DNA of 64,000 nt from Coprobacter secundus (GCA_000803105.1 JTDA01000007.1:121448-185447); one strand, 5' to 3'; positions 34,056-43,911 are shown, numbered from the stretch's first letter. A program made the numbers and translations. Notes: a model not told the origin generated them from the letters alone.

Positions 34056-36548
34056 TTATTCTCCTACTTCTGTAACGTTCTCATCTTGCATATCTTCATC
34101 TACACTTTCTGAAAGAACTTTACATACAGATGCTATTTCATCATTTCGTTTTTCCAAATTGATCAGGCGTACACCCTGTGTTGCTCGACCCATAACTCGT
34201 ACATCTGAAACTTTTAGACGAAGAGTTATTCCCGATTTATTTATAATTACCAAATCATTTTCATCAGTAACACTTTTTATGGCAACTAATTTACCTGTTT
34301 TTTCCGTAATATTCAAAGTTTTTACTCCTTTTCCGCCTCGGTTAGTAATACGGTAATCTTCTATCTCTGAGCGTTTGCCATAACCCTGTTCTGAAACGAC
34401 CATTACAGTTTCTTTTTCTGGGTCTTTAATACAAATCATACCGATTACTTCATCATCCGGGCCATCAAGGGTCATACCACGTACTCCAGTTGCAATACGA
34501 CCCATTTCACGAACAGTACTTTCATGAAAACGAATAGCCCGACCATTTCGATTTGCCATGATAATTTGACTATCTCCGGTGGTAAGTCTTACCTGTATTA
34601 CTTGGTCATCTTCTCTGATTGTTATAGCGTTGACCCCATTCTGCCGAGGTCTTGAGTATGCTTCGAGTTTTGTTTTCTTTATGACTCCTCGTTTAGTACA
34701 GAATACAAGGTTATGAGTAGTATTATATTCAGGATCTTGCAACTGTTTTACTCTAATAAATGCATTGACTTTATCATCCGCATCAATATTCAACATATTT
34801 TGTATTGCCCGTCCTTTTGCATTTTTTGCACCTTCTGGTATTTCATATACCTTTAACCAATAACACCGGCCTTTTTGAGTAAAGAATAGCATATAGTTAT
34901 GCATAGATGCCGGATAAATATATTCGATAAAATCCTCTTCGCGAGTATCGCTACCCTTGGCACCTACTCCACCTCTATTTTGAGCTCGGAATTCGGTCAA
35001 TGGGGTACGCTTTATATACCCCATATGAGAAATCGTAATAATCATTTCATCATCAGCATAGAAATCTTCGGCATTGAATTCTTCAGAGGCATATATTATT
35101 TCTGTTTTTCTCGCATCTCCATACTTTTCTTTGATCTCGATTAATTCGTCTTTCACAACCTGCATACAAAGTTGTTCATCAGACAATATACGATTGAAAT
35201 AATCGATTTGATCCATAAGATTTTTGTAATCAGCACGAAGTTTGTCCTGTTCAAGACCGGTTAGCTGACGTAGACGCATTTCTACGATAGCTCTGGATTG
35301 TACCTCTGTTAAACTGAAACGCTCCATCAATCGTTCTCGGGCTTCATCAGGGCTCTTGGAAGAACGTATAATTTGGATGACTTCATCGATATGGTCACAT
35401 GCTATGATTAATCCTTCGAGAATATGAGCCTTCTTTTCTGCTTCGGCCAATTCGTAGCGAGTCCTGCGGATAACAACACTATGCCGATGTTCGATAAATG
35501 CTTCTAGTAATTGTTTTAGATTTAACATCTGTGGACGTCCATCGACTAGAGCAATATTATTGACACTAAATGAAGACTGCAAAGCTGTCATTTTATACAA
35601 CTTATTCAGTACGACACTCGAATTCGCATCTTTTTTAATATCGATAACAATGCGCATACCAGTTCGGTCAGATTCATCATTGATATTCGATATTCCATCC
35701 AATCGTTTTTCTTCGACTAAATCGGCTATATTTTTAATCAGTTCAGCTTTATTTACCAGATAAGGAATTTCAGTTACAACAATTTTTTCCTTGTTATTAT
35801 CTGTTTCTATTTCTGCTTTCGAACGGATTACAATACGTCCCCGTCCCGTTTCAAATGCTTCTTTTACACCACTATATCCATATATATAACCTCCTGTCGG
35901 GAAATCTGGAGCCTTTATATAATGCATAAGATCTGCTATCTCCATATCCCGATTGTCAATAAGTGCAATTGTTGCATCTATTGATTCAGAAAGATTATGT
36001 GGAGGCATATTAGTTGCCATACCAACGGCAATACCGGATGCTCCGTTTATTAAAAGATTAGGAATTCGTGTAGGTAATACTACAGGTTCTCTTAATGTAT
36101 CATCGAAGTTATTTTTGAAATCTACAGTATCTTTATCAATATCGCGCAACATTTCTTCGGCAAGCTTAGCTAAACGTGCTTCTGTGTAACGCATTGCCGC
36201 AGGACTATCCCCATCTACTGAACCAAAATTTCCCTGTCCGTCCACCAATGGATAACGTAAAGACCATTCTTGAGCCATACGTACCATGGCAAAATAGACA
36301 GAAGAGTCTCCATGAGGATGATATTTACCTAATACCTCACCGACAATTCTCGCAGATTTTTTATACGGTTTGTCTGACGTATTTCCTAACTCGTTCATCC
36401 CGAATAAAACACGTCTGTGTACCGGCTTAAATCCATCTCTTACATCGGGAAGAGCCCGTGCAACAATGACGGACATCGAATAGTCGATGTAAGCCGATTT
36501 CATCTTGTTTTCAATATTTACTTTTATAATTCTATCTTGGTCAATCAT
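34056..36548 (-). CDS. gyrA: DNA gyrase subunit A
   Basis: The 830-residue protein is the DNA breakage-reunion subunit of gyrase. The active-site tyrosine is Tyr121 in AAMRYTEARL. The quinolone region is HPHGDSSVYFAMVRMAQEW, with Asp81, Ser82 and Ala118 unchanged but Phe86 at the place of E. coli Asp87. The coiled-coil region spans about 360-480, and six beta-pinwheel blades fill the C terminus, with the GyrA-box in RPRQNGVNAITIREDDQVIQ and related repeats. An acidic tail (ESVDEDMQDENVTEVGE) is typical. The start MIDQDRIIKVNIENKMKSAY is normal. The TPR gene follows after 40 bases; clpC is divergent, with 293 bases between. Confidence 0.98.
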   Translation of the reverse strand: MIDQDRIIKVNIENKMKSAYIDYSMSVIVARALPDVRDGFKPVHRRVLFGMNELGNTSDKPYKKSARIVGEVLGKYHPHGDSSVYFAMVRMAQEWSLRYPLVDGQGNFGSVDGDSPAAMRYTEARLAKLAEEMLRDIDKDTVDFKNNFDDTLREPVVLPTRIPNLLINGASGIAVGMATNMPPHNLSESIDATIALIDNRDMEIADLMHYIKAPDFPTGGYIYGYSGVKEAFETGRGRIVIRSKAEIETDNNKEKIVVTEIPYLVNKAELIKNIADLVEEKRLDGISNINDESDRTGMRIVIDIKKDANSSVVLNKLYKMTALQSSFSVNNIALVDGRPQMLNLKQLLEAFIEHRHSVVIRRTRYELAEAEKKAHILEGLIIACDHIDEVIQIIRSSKSPDEARERLMERFSLTEVQSRAIVEMRLRQLTGLEQDKLRADYKNLMDQIDYFNRILSDEQLCMQVVKDELIEIKEKYGDARKTEIIYASEEFNAEDFYADDEMIITISHMGYIKRTPLTEFRAQNRGGVGAKGSDTREEDFIEYIYPASMHNYMLFFTQKGRCYWLKVYEIPEGAKNAKGRAIQNMLNIDADDKVNAFIRVKQLQDPEYNTTHNLVFCTKRGVIKKTKLEAYSRPRQNGVNAITIREDDQVIQVRLTTGDSQIIMANRNGRAIRFHESTVREMGRIATGVRGMTLDGPDDEVIGMICIKDPEKETVMVVSEQGYGKRSEIEDYRITNRGGKGVKTLNITEKTGKLVAIKSVTDENDLVIINKSGITLRLKVSDVRVMGRATQGVRLINLEKRNDEIASVCKVLSESVDEDMQDENVTEVGE

Positions 36549-36595
36549 TTAAATATAGATTGGTTATACATTAAACTTTTTTACGAAAAACTGCA

Positions 36596-36625
36596 CTAAA
36601 TTACTACATTCATTCCGATTACAAA
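36596..36625 (-). promoter_or_regulatory. Possible gyrA promoter
   Basis: On the minus strand TTTG (36625-36622) is followed after 18 bases by TAATTTAG (36603-36596), one mismatch from TAnnTTTG. The leader to the gyrA ATG would be about 40-48 bases. Confidence 0.35.
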
Positions 36626-36793
36626 AGTTTTTTGAGGTATTTTTAGGGTTTTAGAACACCAAATTTAGGCTCTCTACATAATTAGGTATATACATTATTA
36701 TTAAGTATTTTTGATAGCATTTTATTTCATGCATTTTGATATGAACAAAAACGGCATAATATTTGTGATATAACATTATTGAGATATTAATTG

Positions 36794-36801
36794 TATCTTT
36801 G
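36794..36801 (+). promoter_or_regulatory. Candidate -7 box for clpC
   Basis: TATCTTTG matches TAnnTTTG and lies 40 bases before the clpC ATG at 36842. It also rules out the longer frame start at 36791. No TTTG is seen at the ideal -33 spacing. Confidence 0.5.
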
Positions 36802-36841
36802 TATTAGAATAATTAGAAAAAAAGATAGAGAAGGATTATAT

Positions 36842-39376
36842 ATGGAAAGAAACTTTTCACAAAGAGTAAAAGATGTGTTAGGTTATAGTCGTGAAGAGGC
36901 TGAGCGTTTACAAAGCCATTATATTGGACCGGAACACCTTTTATTGGGTATCTTGAGAGACGGGACAGGACGTGCTCTGGATGCTTTACATTATCTTGGT
37001 GTTAATTCAAGCTCACTGAAATCCGCAGTTGAAGAAGCATTAAGAGAATTGCCGGAACATGTATCCGGAGAGGAATTGATTATTAGTAAAAGCACAGATA
37101 AAGTTTTAAAAATGAGCATATTAGAGGCCAGACTTCTAAAAAGTGATGTAACTGATACAGAACATCTTTTACTAGCAATTTTGAAAGAAAAGGATACTGT
37201 TGCAGCCAATATTCTTAAATTAAACGATGTAGAATATAATGATGTTTTGTCCTTTTTGAAAAAAGGTTCAGAAGAGAATGTTATGCCAAGGAACATGGGA
37301 GCAGATTTTTCTGATGATGATGACGATGATTTAGAAGATGAAAAGAATTATCGGAGCGAGCAAAGTAAACAAGGCCTTGGAAATTCATATACCAAAACCT
37401 CTAATGATACTCCAGTTTTAGACAATTTTGGTACAGATATGACCAAAGCTGCAGAAGAAAATAGGCTTGATCCTGTTGTTGGTCGCGAAAAAGAAATAGA
37501 GCGATTAGCCCAAGTTTTGAGCCGTAGAAAAAAAAATAATCCAGTATTAATTGGCGAACCGGGAGTCGGAAAATCAGCAATTGTGGAAGGCCTGGCTCTT
37601 CGCATTATTCAAAGAAAAGTATCTCGGGTTTTATTTGATAAACGAGTGGTTTCTTTAGATATGGCATCTATCGTCGCAGGGACAAAATATAGAGGACAAT
37701 TTGAGGAAAGAATCAAAGCTATTCTAAATGAACTTTCAAAAAACCCCAATATAATATTATTCATTGATGAAATACATACTATTGTCGGAGCGGGAGGTGC
37801 TACAGGTACTTTGGATGCAGCTAACATGCTAAAACCTGCATTAGCACGAGGTGAAATACAATGTATTGGAGCTACAACATTGGATGAATATCGTAAAAAT
37901 ATTGAAAAAGATGGAGCCTTAGAACGCCGTTTTCAAAAGATTATGGTAGATCCTACAACTCCTGAAGAAACTTTACAGATACTTAAAAATATCAAAGGTA
38001 GATATGAAGATCATCACAATGTAATATATACACCGGAGGCTCTTGAGGCTTGTGTGAAATTAACAGAGAGATATATCAGTGACCGTAATTTCCCAGACAA
38101 AGCAATTGATGCATTGGATGAAGCCGGCTCAAGAGTACATATATCAAATATTACTGTACCCAAAGAGATTGAGGAACTTGAAAAGAAGATTGCAGCAACA
38201 AGTGAGGACAAGATGAAAGCTGTAAAATCTCAAAATTATGAATTAGCTGCAAGTTTTCGTGACAAGACTAAAGAATATCAGTCTGAATTAGACGCTGCAA
38301 AGCGACGTTGGGAAGAACAGATTCAGGAAAAACGCGAAGTAGTTGATGAAGAAAAAATTGCTGAAGTCGTAGCAATGATGTCAGGAGTCCCTGTTCAACG
38401 AATAGCACAGGCAGAAGGGAGTAAACTTTTGCAGATGGCTGATGTCCTCAAACATTCAATAATAGGACAAGACGAAGCTGTGGATAAAATTGTAAAGGCA
38501 ATACAGAGAAATAGAGTTGGATTGAAAGACCCGAATAAACCTATCGGTACATTTATGTTTTTAGGTCCTACCGGTGTTGGTAAAACACATTTAGCCAAGA
38601 TGTTGGCTGAATATCTGTTCGACTCAAAAGATACATTGATACGAATGGATATGAGTGAATATATGGAAAAATTTACTGTTTCAAGATTGATTGGAGCCCC
38701 TCCTGGATATGTAGGATATGAAGAAGGAGGACAACTGACAGAGAAAGTACGCCGTCATCCCTATTCTGTTGTGCTTTTAGATGAAATAGAGAAAGCACAT
38801 CCAGATGTTTTTAATTTACTTTTACAAGTAATGGACGAGGGACGGCTGACTGATAGTTTGGGCCGACGTGTTGATTTTAAAAATACGATTCTGATTATGA
38901 CATCAAATATCGGAACCCGTCAGTTGAAGGATTTTGGACATGGAGTGGGTTTTTCTACATCCTCAAATGATAATAAAGACTTTTCTCGTGGAGTTATTCA
39001 AAAAGCATTAAATCGGGCATTTTCTCCTGAGTTCTTGAATCGTGTAGATGATATTATTATGTTTGATCAGTTGAGTAAAGATGCTATTTATAAGATTATT
39101 GATTTGGAATTGAAAGGTTTCTATCAAAGAGTTGAAGCCTTAGGGTACAAATTAATTATAACAGATGCAGCAAAAGATTTCATCGCATCGAAAGGTTATG
39201 ATATTCAATTTGGGGCAAGACCATTGAAACGAGCTATACAAAAATATCTTGAAGATGAAATGGCAGAAATGATAATTAGAGCAACGGTAAATGAAGGAGA
39301 CACTATTATTGTCGACTTTGATAAAGAGAACCAGAAAATCGTTACTCAAATAAAAGATTCGAAAACTGAAAAGTGA
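36842..39376 (+). CDS. clpC: Clp protease ATPase ClpC
   Basis: From ATG 36842 (MERNFSQRVKDVLGYSREEA) the protein is 844 residues. The order is a double Clp_N repeat (residues 1-145), an acidic linker (DFSDDDDDDLEDE), AAA+ domain 1 with Walker A GEPGVGKSA, a UVR-type middle region (NYELAASFRDKTKEYQSEL), and AAA+ domain 2 with Walker A GPTGVGKTHLAK and Walker B VVLLDEIEKAHPD. It unfolds proteins for ClpP or refolds aggregates with adaptors. The UVR/M-domain marks it as ClpC and not ClpA or ClpB. It is divergent from gyrA and followed by a terminator, then htpG, so the two chaperone genes are neighbours but probably separate units. Confidence 0.96.
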   Translation: MERNFSQRVKDVLGYSREEAERLQSHYIGPEHLLLGILRDGTGRALDALHYLGVNSSSLKSAVEEALRELPEHVSGEELIISKSTDKVLKMSILEARLLKSDVTDTEHLLLAILKEKDTVAANILKLNDVEYNDVLSFLKKGSEENVMPRNMGADFSDDDDDDLEDEKNYRSEQSKQGLGNSYTKTSNDTPVLDNFGTDMTKAAEENRLDPVVGREKEIERLAQVLSRRKKNNPVLIGEPGVGKSAIVEGLALRIIQRKVSRVLFDKRVVSLDMASIVAGTKYRGQFEERIKAILNELSKNPNIILFIDEIHTIVGAGGATGTLDAANMLKPALARGEIQCIGATTLDEYRKNIEKDGALERRFQKIMVDPTTPEETLQILKNIKGRYEDHHNVIYTPEALEACVKLTERYISDRNFPDKAIDALDEAGSRVHISNITVPKEIEELEKKIAATSEDKMKAVKSQNYELAASFRDKTKEYQSELDAAKRRWEEQIQEKREVVDEEKIAEVVAMMSGVPVQRIAQAEGSKLLQMADVLKHSIIGQDEAVDKIVKAIQRNRVGLKDPNKPIGTFMFLGPTGVGKTHLAKMLAEYLFDSKDTLIRMDMSEYMEKFTVSRLIGAPPGYVGYEEGGQLTEKVRRHPYSVVLLDEIEKAHPDVFNLLLQVMDEGRLTDSLGRRVDFKNTILIMTSNIGTRQLKDFGHGVGFSTSSNDNKDFSRGVIQKALNRAFSPEFLNRVDDIIMFDQLSKDAIYKIIDLELKGFYQRVEALGYKLIITDAAKDFIASKGYDIQFGARPLKRAIQKYLEDEMAEMIIRATVNEGDTIIVDFDKENQKIVTQIKDSKTEK

Positions 39377-39397
39377 CAGAACCATCTTGAATAAGTC

Positions 39398-39433
39398 AAA
39401 ATGTCAGATTCCATTGAGTCTGGCATTTTTTTT
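39398..39433 (+). terminator. Intrinsic terminator after clpC
   Basis: AAATGTCAGA (39399-39408) pairs with TCTGGCATTT (39419-39428), with one G-U pair, and a T-run follows to 39433. It lies 22 bases after the clpC stop. Confidence 0.85.
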
Positions 39434-39481
39434 GCTTCTTACTATTCAGTTGTGTAAAAATAAATTTAAAATAAAATAACT

Positions 39482-41533
39482 ATGCAAAAAGGTAAAATTG
39501 GGGTTACTACGGATAATATTTTCCCCATTATCAAAAAGTTCTTGTACAGTGATCATGAAATCTTCCTTCGTGAATTAGTCTCAAATGCTGTTGACGCTAC
39601 ACAGAAACTGAAAACGCTGTCTTCATTTGGTGATTTTAAAGGAGAACTGGGTGATATGAATGTGAAAGTTTCTCTTGATCAGAAAAAGGGAACTTTAACA
39701 ATTTCTGATCATGGTATTGGTATGACCGCAGAAGAAATTGAAAAATATATCAATCAGATAGCCTTTTCTGGAGCTGAAGAATTTTTAAATAAATACAAGA
39801 ATGATGCAAATGCTATAATTGGCCATTTTGGATTAGGATTCTATTCATCTTTTATGGTTTCTAAAAAAGTTGAAATCAGAACTTTATCTTATAAAGATAA
39901 TGCCCAAGCAGTAATGTGGACATGTGATGGTTCTCCTGAATTTGAAATGTCTGACATTGATAAAAAAGAAAGAGGTACCGATATTGTTCTGTATATTGAT
40001 GATGAAAATAAAGAATTTTTGGAAGAACCAAAGATTGAATCTCTGTTAAAAAAATACTGTCGTTTCTTACCTATACCTGTTATATTCGGGAAAGAACAAG
40101 AATGGAAAGATGGTAAATATGTAGATACCGACAGAGACAAAATTATAAACGATACGGCTCCGGCATGGACTAAAAAGCCTACTGAATTAACAGATGAAGA
40201 CTATAAAAGCTTTTATTCAGAATTATATCCTGCTTCAGATGAACCCTTATTTTGGATACATTTAAATGTCGATTATCCATTTAAACTGACTGGAATTTTG
40301 TATTTTCCAAAGATAAAATCAAACTTTGATTTGAATCGGAATAAAATACAGTTATATAGTAACCAGGTATTTGTCACTGATTCAGTAGAAGGTATTGTCC
40401 CTGAATTTTTGATGTTACTACAAGGAGTGATAGATTCCCCTGATATTCCGTTGAATGTATCCCGCTCGTATTTGCAAAGCGATTCTAATGTAAAGAAAAT
40501 ATCGACATACATTACCAAAAAAGTAGCAGATCGTTTACAAGAGATATTTAACAATGATCGCAAGCAATTTGAAGATAAATGGGATGATATTAAGTTATTT
40601 ATCGAGTATGGAATGCTGTCAGATGAGAAGTTCTATGAAAAGGCTCAAAAATTTGCTTTATTGAAAAATACTGAAAATAAATATTATACTCTTGATGAAT
40701 ATAAGACTCTTATAGAATCCAATCAGACAGATAAAGATAAGAATTTGATATACATTTATGCAACAGACCATATAGCACAATATAACTATATTGAGATGGC
40801 TCAAGCCAAGGGATATGATGTGCTGCTGATGGATGGACAATTAGATATCCACTTTATCGGTTTGTTGGAACAAAAATTGGAAAAAAGTCGATTTGTTCGT
40901 GTAGATAGTGATATTGTAGAAAATTTGGTCAAGAAAGAGGATAAGAGTGCTACTGTCCTTACTTCGGAAGAACGCGAGATGATGACGACTGTTTTCAAAT
41001 CACAAATTCCGGCAATTGAAAAAGCTGATTTTCTTGTAATGTTTGAACCTATTGGAGAAAATGCCCAACCGGTCATTATTACTCAAAATGAATTTATGCG
41101 TCGTATGAAAGATATGTCAGCCATGCAGCCAGGAATGAATTTCTATGGAGAGCTTCCCGATAGTTTCAATTTAATCGTCAATACAGAACATCCATTGTCT
41201 AAAAAAATCATAGAAGACACGGAAAATGCCTGCAAAACAGAAATAGAACCCATACAAGGAGAAATCAAAACTTTACAGGAAAGTGTTGAAAAATTGAGAG
41301 AGAATCATAAAGGAAAGAAGGACGATGAAATATCTGTAACCGAGAAAGAGGATATCAAAACGAAAGAATCAAAAATAACCGAATTGAAGAAAAAAGAAGA
41401 AGAACTTCTTTCTAATTACGCTAAATCGAACAATCTGGTTCGACAATTAGTTGATTTAGCCTTATTATCAAACAATATGTTAAAAGGTGAAGCTTTAAGC
41501 CAGTTTGTAAAACGCTCAGTAGAATTGTTATAA
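39482..41533 (+). CDS. htpG: Chaperone protein HtpG (Hsp90 family)
   Basis: The 683-residue protein is the bacterial Hsp90. The N-terminal GHKL ATPase domain shows ELVSNAVDATQKLK, SDHGIGMTAEEIEKY and GHFGLGFYSSFMV. The middle domain includes LNVSRSYLQSDSNVKKI with the arginine that contacts ATP. The C-terminal dimerisation region ends MLKGEALSQFVKRSVELL. Compared with E. coli HtpG (624 residues) it is longer, mostly through a lysine/glutamate-rich coiled insertion at about residues 585-650, common in Bacteroidota. A large symmetrical terminator separates it from the convergent pyrD. Confidence 0.97.
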   Translation: MQKGKIGVTTDNIFPIIKKFLYSDHEIFLRELVSNAVDATQKLKTLSSFGDFKGELGDMNVKVSLDQKKGTLTISDHGIGMTAEEIEKYINQIAFSGAEEFLNKYKNDANAIIGHFGLGFYSSFMVSKKVEIRTLSYKDNAQAVMWTCDGSPEFEMSDIDKKERGTDIVLYIDDENKEFLEEPKIESLLKKYCRFLPIPVIFGKEQEWKDGKYVDTDRDKIINDTAPAWTKKPTELTDEDYKSFYSELYPASDEPLFWIHLNVDYPFKLTGILYFPKIKSNFDLNRNKIQLYSNQVFVTDSVEGIVPEFLMLLQGVIDSPDIPLNVSRSYLQSDSNVKKISTYITKKVADRLQEIFNNDRKQFEDKWDDIKLFIEYGMLSDEKFYEKAQKFALLKNTENKYYTLDEYKTLIESNQTDKDKNLIYIYATDHIAQYNYIEMAQAKGYDVLLMDGQLDIHFIGLLEQKLEKSRFVRVDSDIVENLVKKEDKSATVLTSEEREMMTTVFKSQIPAIEKADFLVMFEPIGENAQPVIITQNEFMRRMKDMSAMQPGMNFYGELPDSFNLIVNTEHPLSKKIIEDTENACKTEIEPIQGEIKTLQESVEKLRENHKGKKDDEISVTEKEDIKTKESKITELKKKEEELLSNYAKSNNLVRQLVDLALLSNNMLKGEALSQFVKRSVELL

Positions 41534-41541
41534 TAAGTACA

Positions 41542-41601
41542 TATTAAAAGTATACTAAAAAGCCCTGAGATTTCACAGGGCTTTTTAGTATACTTTTAAT
41601 A
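41542..41601. terminator. 26-bp bidirectional terminator shared by htpG and pyrD
   Basis: The arms 41542-41567 and 41576-41601 are perfect complements around the eight-base loop AGATTTCA; GCCCTG/CAGGGC forms the top of the stem. T-runs occur on both strands. The stop codon of pyrD (41596-41598) is inside the right arm, so translation of pyrD runs into the hairpin. Confidence 0.92.
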
Positions 41602-42507
41602 AATTAGTCCCCCTATTATATCTTTAATATCATCACATCCCTGCTCTTCAAGATAAGCATTGATACCATCTATAACTTTTATAGTTATTTGAGGATCAAT
41701 GAAATTTGCCGTACCTATTTGAATTGCAGTCGCACCTGCCAATAAAAATTCAACAGCATCCATTGCATTCATTATCCCGCCTAATCCAATAACAGGTATC
41801 TTTACAGTTTTACAAGTTTGCCATACCATTCGCAAAGCAACAGGTTTAACACAAGCTCCCGATAATCCTCCAGTTACGGTCGATAACATGGGGCGACGTG
41901 TCTTGGCATTGATGGCCATACCCAATAATGTATTTATTAAAGAAACACTATCTGCACCTTCAGCCTCTACAGCTCTAGCTATTTCTGTTATATCTGTGAC
42001 ATTGGGAGATAATTTTACTATCAATGTTTTCGGATAAACTTTTCTAACAGCTTTTACAACCTTTGAAGCACTTTTGCAAGATGTTCCGAAAGCCATCCCT
42101 CCTTCTTTTACATTAGGGCAAGAAATGTTCAGTTCAATTGCAGGAATTTGTTCCAACTGGGCAATTCTTTCAGCCGTTGCAATATAATCCTCTACAGTAG
42201 ACCCCGAAACATTGACAATAATATTTGTATCTATAGTACGTATTCTCGGATATATTGTTTCAGCAAAGTAATTGACACCCTTATTTTGAAGACCTACTGC
42301 GTTTAACATTCCAGCTGGAGTTTCGGCCATACGAGGATAAGGATTGCCTTCACGGTGATGAAGCGTTGTGCCTTTTACAAGAATACCTCCTAACCGTGAT
42401 AAATCGATGAAATCGGCGAATTCTTCTCCATAACCAAAAGTTCCAGAAGCAGTCATTACCGGATTTTTCAGTCTTAAATTTCCAATTTCTACATTTAAAT
42501 TTGCCAT
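41596..42507 (-). CDS. pyrD: Dihydroorotate dehydrogenase class 1B, catalytic subunit
   Basis: The 303-residue FMN enzyme oxidises dihydroorotate to orotate in pyrimidine synthesis. Motifs are VMTASGTFGYGEEF, NISCPNVKEGGMAFGTSCKS (the active-site region; class 1 enzymes use a cysteine base), VKLSPNVTDI, NTLLGMAINAKTRRPML and VIGLGGIMNAMDAVEFLLAG. It is class 1B because pyrK, the NAD-linked electron-transfer subunit, lies immediately upstream and overlaps it by 13 bases. The last codons and stop are within the shared terminator hairpin. Start and length fit the family. Confidence 0.97.
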   Translation of the reverse strand: MANLNVEIGNLRLKNPVMTASGTFGYGEEFADFIDLSRLGGILVKGTTLHHREGNPYPRMAETPAGMLNAVGLQNKGVNYFAETIYPRIRTIDTNIIVNVSGSTVEDYIATAERIAQLEQIPAIELNISCPNVKEGGMAFGTSCKSASKVVKAVRKVYPKTLIVKLSPNVTDITEIARAVEAEGADSVSLINTLLGMAINAKTRRPMLSTVTGGLSGACVKPVALRMVWQTCKTVKIPVIGLGGIMNAMDAVEFLLAGATAIQIGTANFIDPQITIKVIDGINAYLEEQGCDDIKDIIGGLIY

Positions 42508-43277
42508 GACAGTCTATTTATATTAAAAATGGGCCCTTCTTTACATACACATACATGTCCTTCGATTGTATTTTCTACACAACAAAGACATGCACCTATC
42601 CCGCAAGCCATCATATTTTCAAGAGAAACCTCACAGCAAATATTGTTGTTTCGGGCATATTTGGCTACAGCCATCATCATAGGCTTGGGACCACAAGTAT
42701 AAATATAATCAAAATGAATTTTTTGTAAAACTGAATGTTGAGTTACATAGCCTCGTTCTCCAAGAGAACCGTCCTCTGTTGTTATATATGTTTCTCCAAG
42801 GGATTTGAATTCTTTCAATTGCAATATATCTCTTATAGAACGAGCTCCCAACAAAAAAGACGGTGTATATCCTTTATTTTTAAGAGTTTGTCCTAAATAT
42901 AGCATAGGTGCAATACCTACGCCACCACCAATTAATAATAATTTATTTCGCTTATTTTCGGGAAATGTAAAAGAATTACCTAACGGGAGTATCATATTTA
43001 CAATATTTCCCGGTTCCGCCATAGCTAATTGGCGGGTTCCGGCTCCGACAAGCTGTATAAGGAGCCATAATTCATTTGATTTTTTGTCAATATAATTTAT
43101 AGAAATAGGTCGCCGAAGAAAAGTTGTCGGCGAGCCATCTATTCGTACTTCTACAAATTGCCCCGGAAGCATATCCGGTAATTGTTCTCCATTTTGTGTC
43201 GTAAATTTCAACAATACATAATTCTCATGTAGATGTGTCTTTGTATTGACTTTTAAATCCAGAACGTATTTCTTCAT
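42495..43277 (-). CDS. pyrK: Dihydroorotate dehydrogenase electron transfer subunit
   Basis: The ATG at 43277 (MKKYVLDLKVNTKTHLHENY) gives 260 residues. An ATG at 43292 would leave a leader of only a few bases after the -7 box at 43305-43312, and the TTG at 43307 lies inside that box. The protein has a ferredoxin-reductase-type FAD domain (TFLRRPISINYI), an NAD domain (LLLIGGGVGIAPMLYLGQTL) and a C-terminal [2Fe-2S] site with CGIGACLCCVEN and VCVCKEGP. It passes electrons from PyrD to NAD+. Its 3' end overlaps pyrD by 13 bases. Confidence 0.96.
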   Translation of the reverse strand: MKKYVLDLKVNTKTHLHENYVLLKFTTQNGEQLPDMLPGQFVEVRIDGSPTTFLRRPISINYIDKKSNELWLLIQLVGAGTRQLAMAEPGNIVNMILPLGNSFTFPENKRNKLLLIGGGVGIAPMLYLGQTLKNKGYTPSFLLGARSIRDILQLKEFKSLGETYITTEDGSLGERGYVTQHSVLQKIHFDYIYTCGPKPMMMAVAKYARNNNICCEVSLENMMACGIGACLCCVENTIEGHVCVCKEGPIFNINRLSWQI

Positions 43278-43304
43278 TTGAGCAAATAACATATGATGTG
43301 TTTG

Positions 43305-43312
43305 CAAAGATA
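43305..43312 (-). promoter_or_regulatory. Candidate -7 box for pyrK-pyrD
   Basis: The minus strand reads TATCTTTG, an exact TAnnTTTG match, 27 bases before the chosen pyrK ATG. No clear TTTG lies at the -33 position. Confidence 0.5.
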
Positions 43313-43369
43313 GGGAAAGAGTCTGAAATTACAGAAAAATATAAAAGTTTATATTTAGTTTATTTGATT

Positions 43370-43813
43370 TTACTTTATTTGGTCTGAAGAAAATGATTCG
43401 AAAGTATTATCAGAATAAAAAATCATTATTTTTACCACCTTTCTATCTTTCGGAATCTTCTCAACAATAGGAGATGGTCCATCATTAAATGGTAATACAT
43501 CCTTTCTTAACTCAAAATCTTTGGAATATTCTAAAGATTTTGATGGCTTGTCCGAGAAAAAAGGAATCTCATTAGATTGATTCTTGGGATTTGTAACCAT
43601 ATTATCAATATTTAAATCTCCTTCTCCAAACATAAGCCAATTAATAGATACCTCGGGGTAGGCTTCATGTATTTTAATAATGATAGAATTACTCACCTCA
43701 TTACGCCCTCTTAATGCATTTGATAGTGTAGACGGTTGAATTTTTACCCTTTCTGCAAATTCCGCTTGAGTTAGCCCTAATTGCTCTATCAATAATCTTA
43801 TTCTTTCATTCAT
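43370..43813 (-). CDS. XRE-family transcriptional regulator
   Basis: The 147-residue protein has a Cro/CI-type helix-turn-helix at residues 3-60; LTQAEFAERVKIQPSTLSNALRGRNEV contains the two helices. WLMFGEGDL follows, a sequence common right after such domains in Bacteroidota regulators. The remaining 75 residues are polar (KSLEYSKDFELRKDVLPFND) and end in a short beta-rich stretch (RKVVKIMIFYSDNTFESF), perhaps a dimerisation or sensing part; no peptidase domain is present. Two inverted repeats cover the -7 and -33 boxes of its own promoter, so autoregulation is likely. The 671 bases upstream hold no gene but several related palindromes. Its targets and signal are unknown. Confidence 0.88.
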   Translation of the reverse strand: MNERIRLLIEQLGLTQAEFAERVKIQPSTLSNALRGRNEVSNSIIIKIHEAYPEVSINWLMFGEGDLNIDNMVTNPKNQSNEIPFFSDKPSKSLEYSKDFELRKDVLPFNDGPSPIVEKIPKDRKVVKIMIFYSDNTFESFSSDQIK

Positions 43814-43856
43814 CTTTACCGATTTTATCGAAAAAAATATATATTCACAATATTTT

Positions 43857-43885
43857 CATTTGTAAATACCATCAATTTACAAATG
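43857..43885. promoter_or_regulatory. Inverted repeat overlapping the regulator's -7 box
   Basis: CATTTGTAAAT (43857-43867) and its exact complement ATTTACAAATG (43875-43885) are separated by seven bases. The right arm overlaps the minus-strand -7 box TACATTTG (43887-43880), so a bound dimer would block the XRE gene promoter. Confidence 0.65.
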
Positions 43886-43911
43886 TAGAAATATAGTTTG
43901 ATTTTTGCAAA
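43880..43911 (-). promoter_or_regulatory. Promoter of the XRE regulator
   Basis: On the minus strand TTTG (43911-43908) and TACATTTG (43887-43880) are spaced by 20 bases, a full match to the Bacteroidota TTTG-N19/20-TAnnTTTG form. The leader to ATG 43813 is about 60 bases. Confidence 0.65.
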
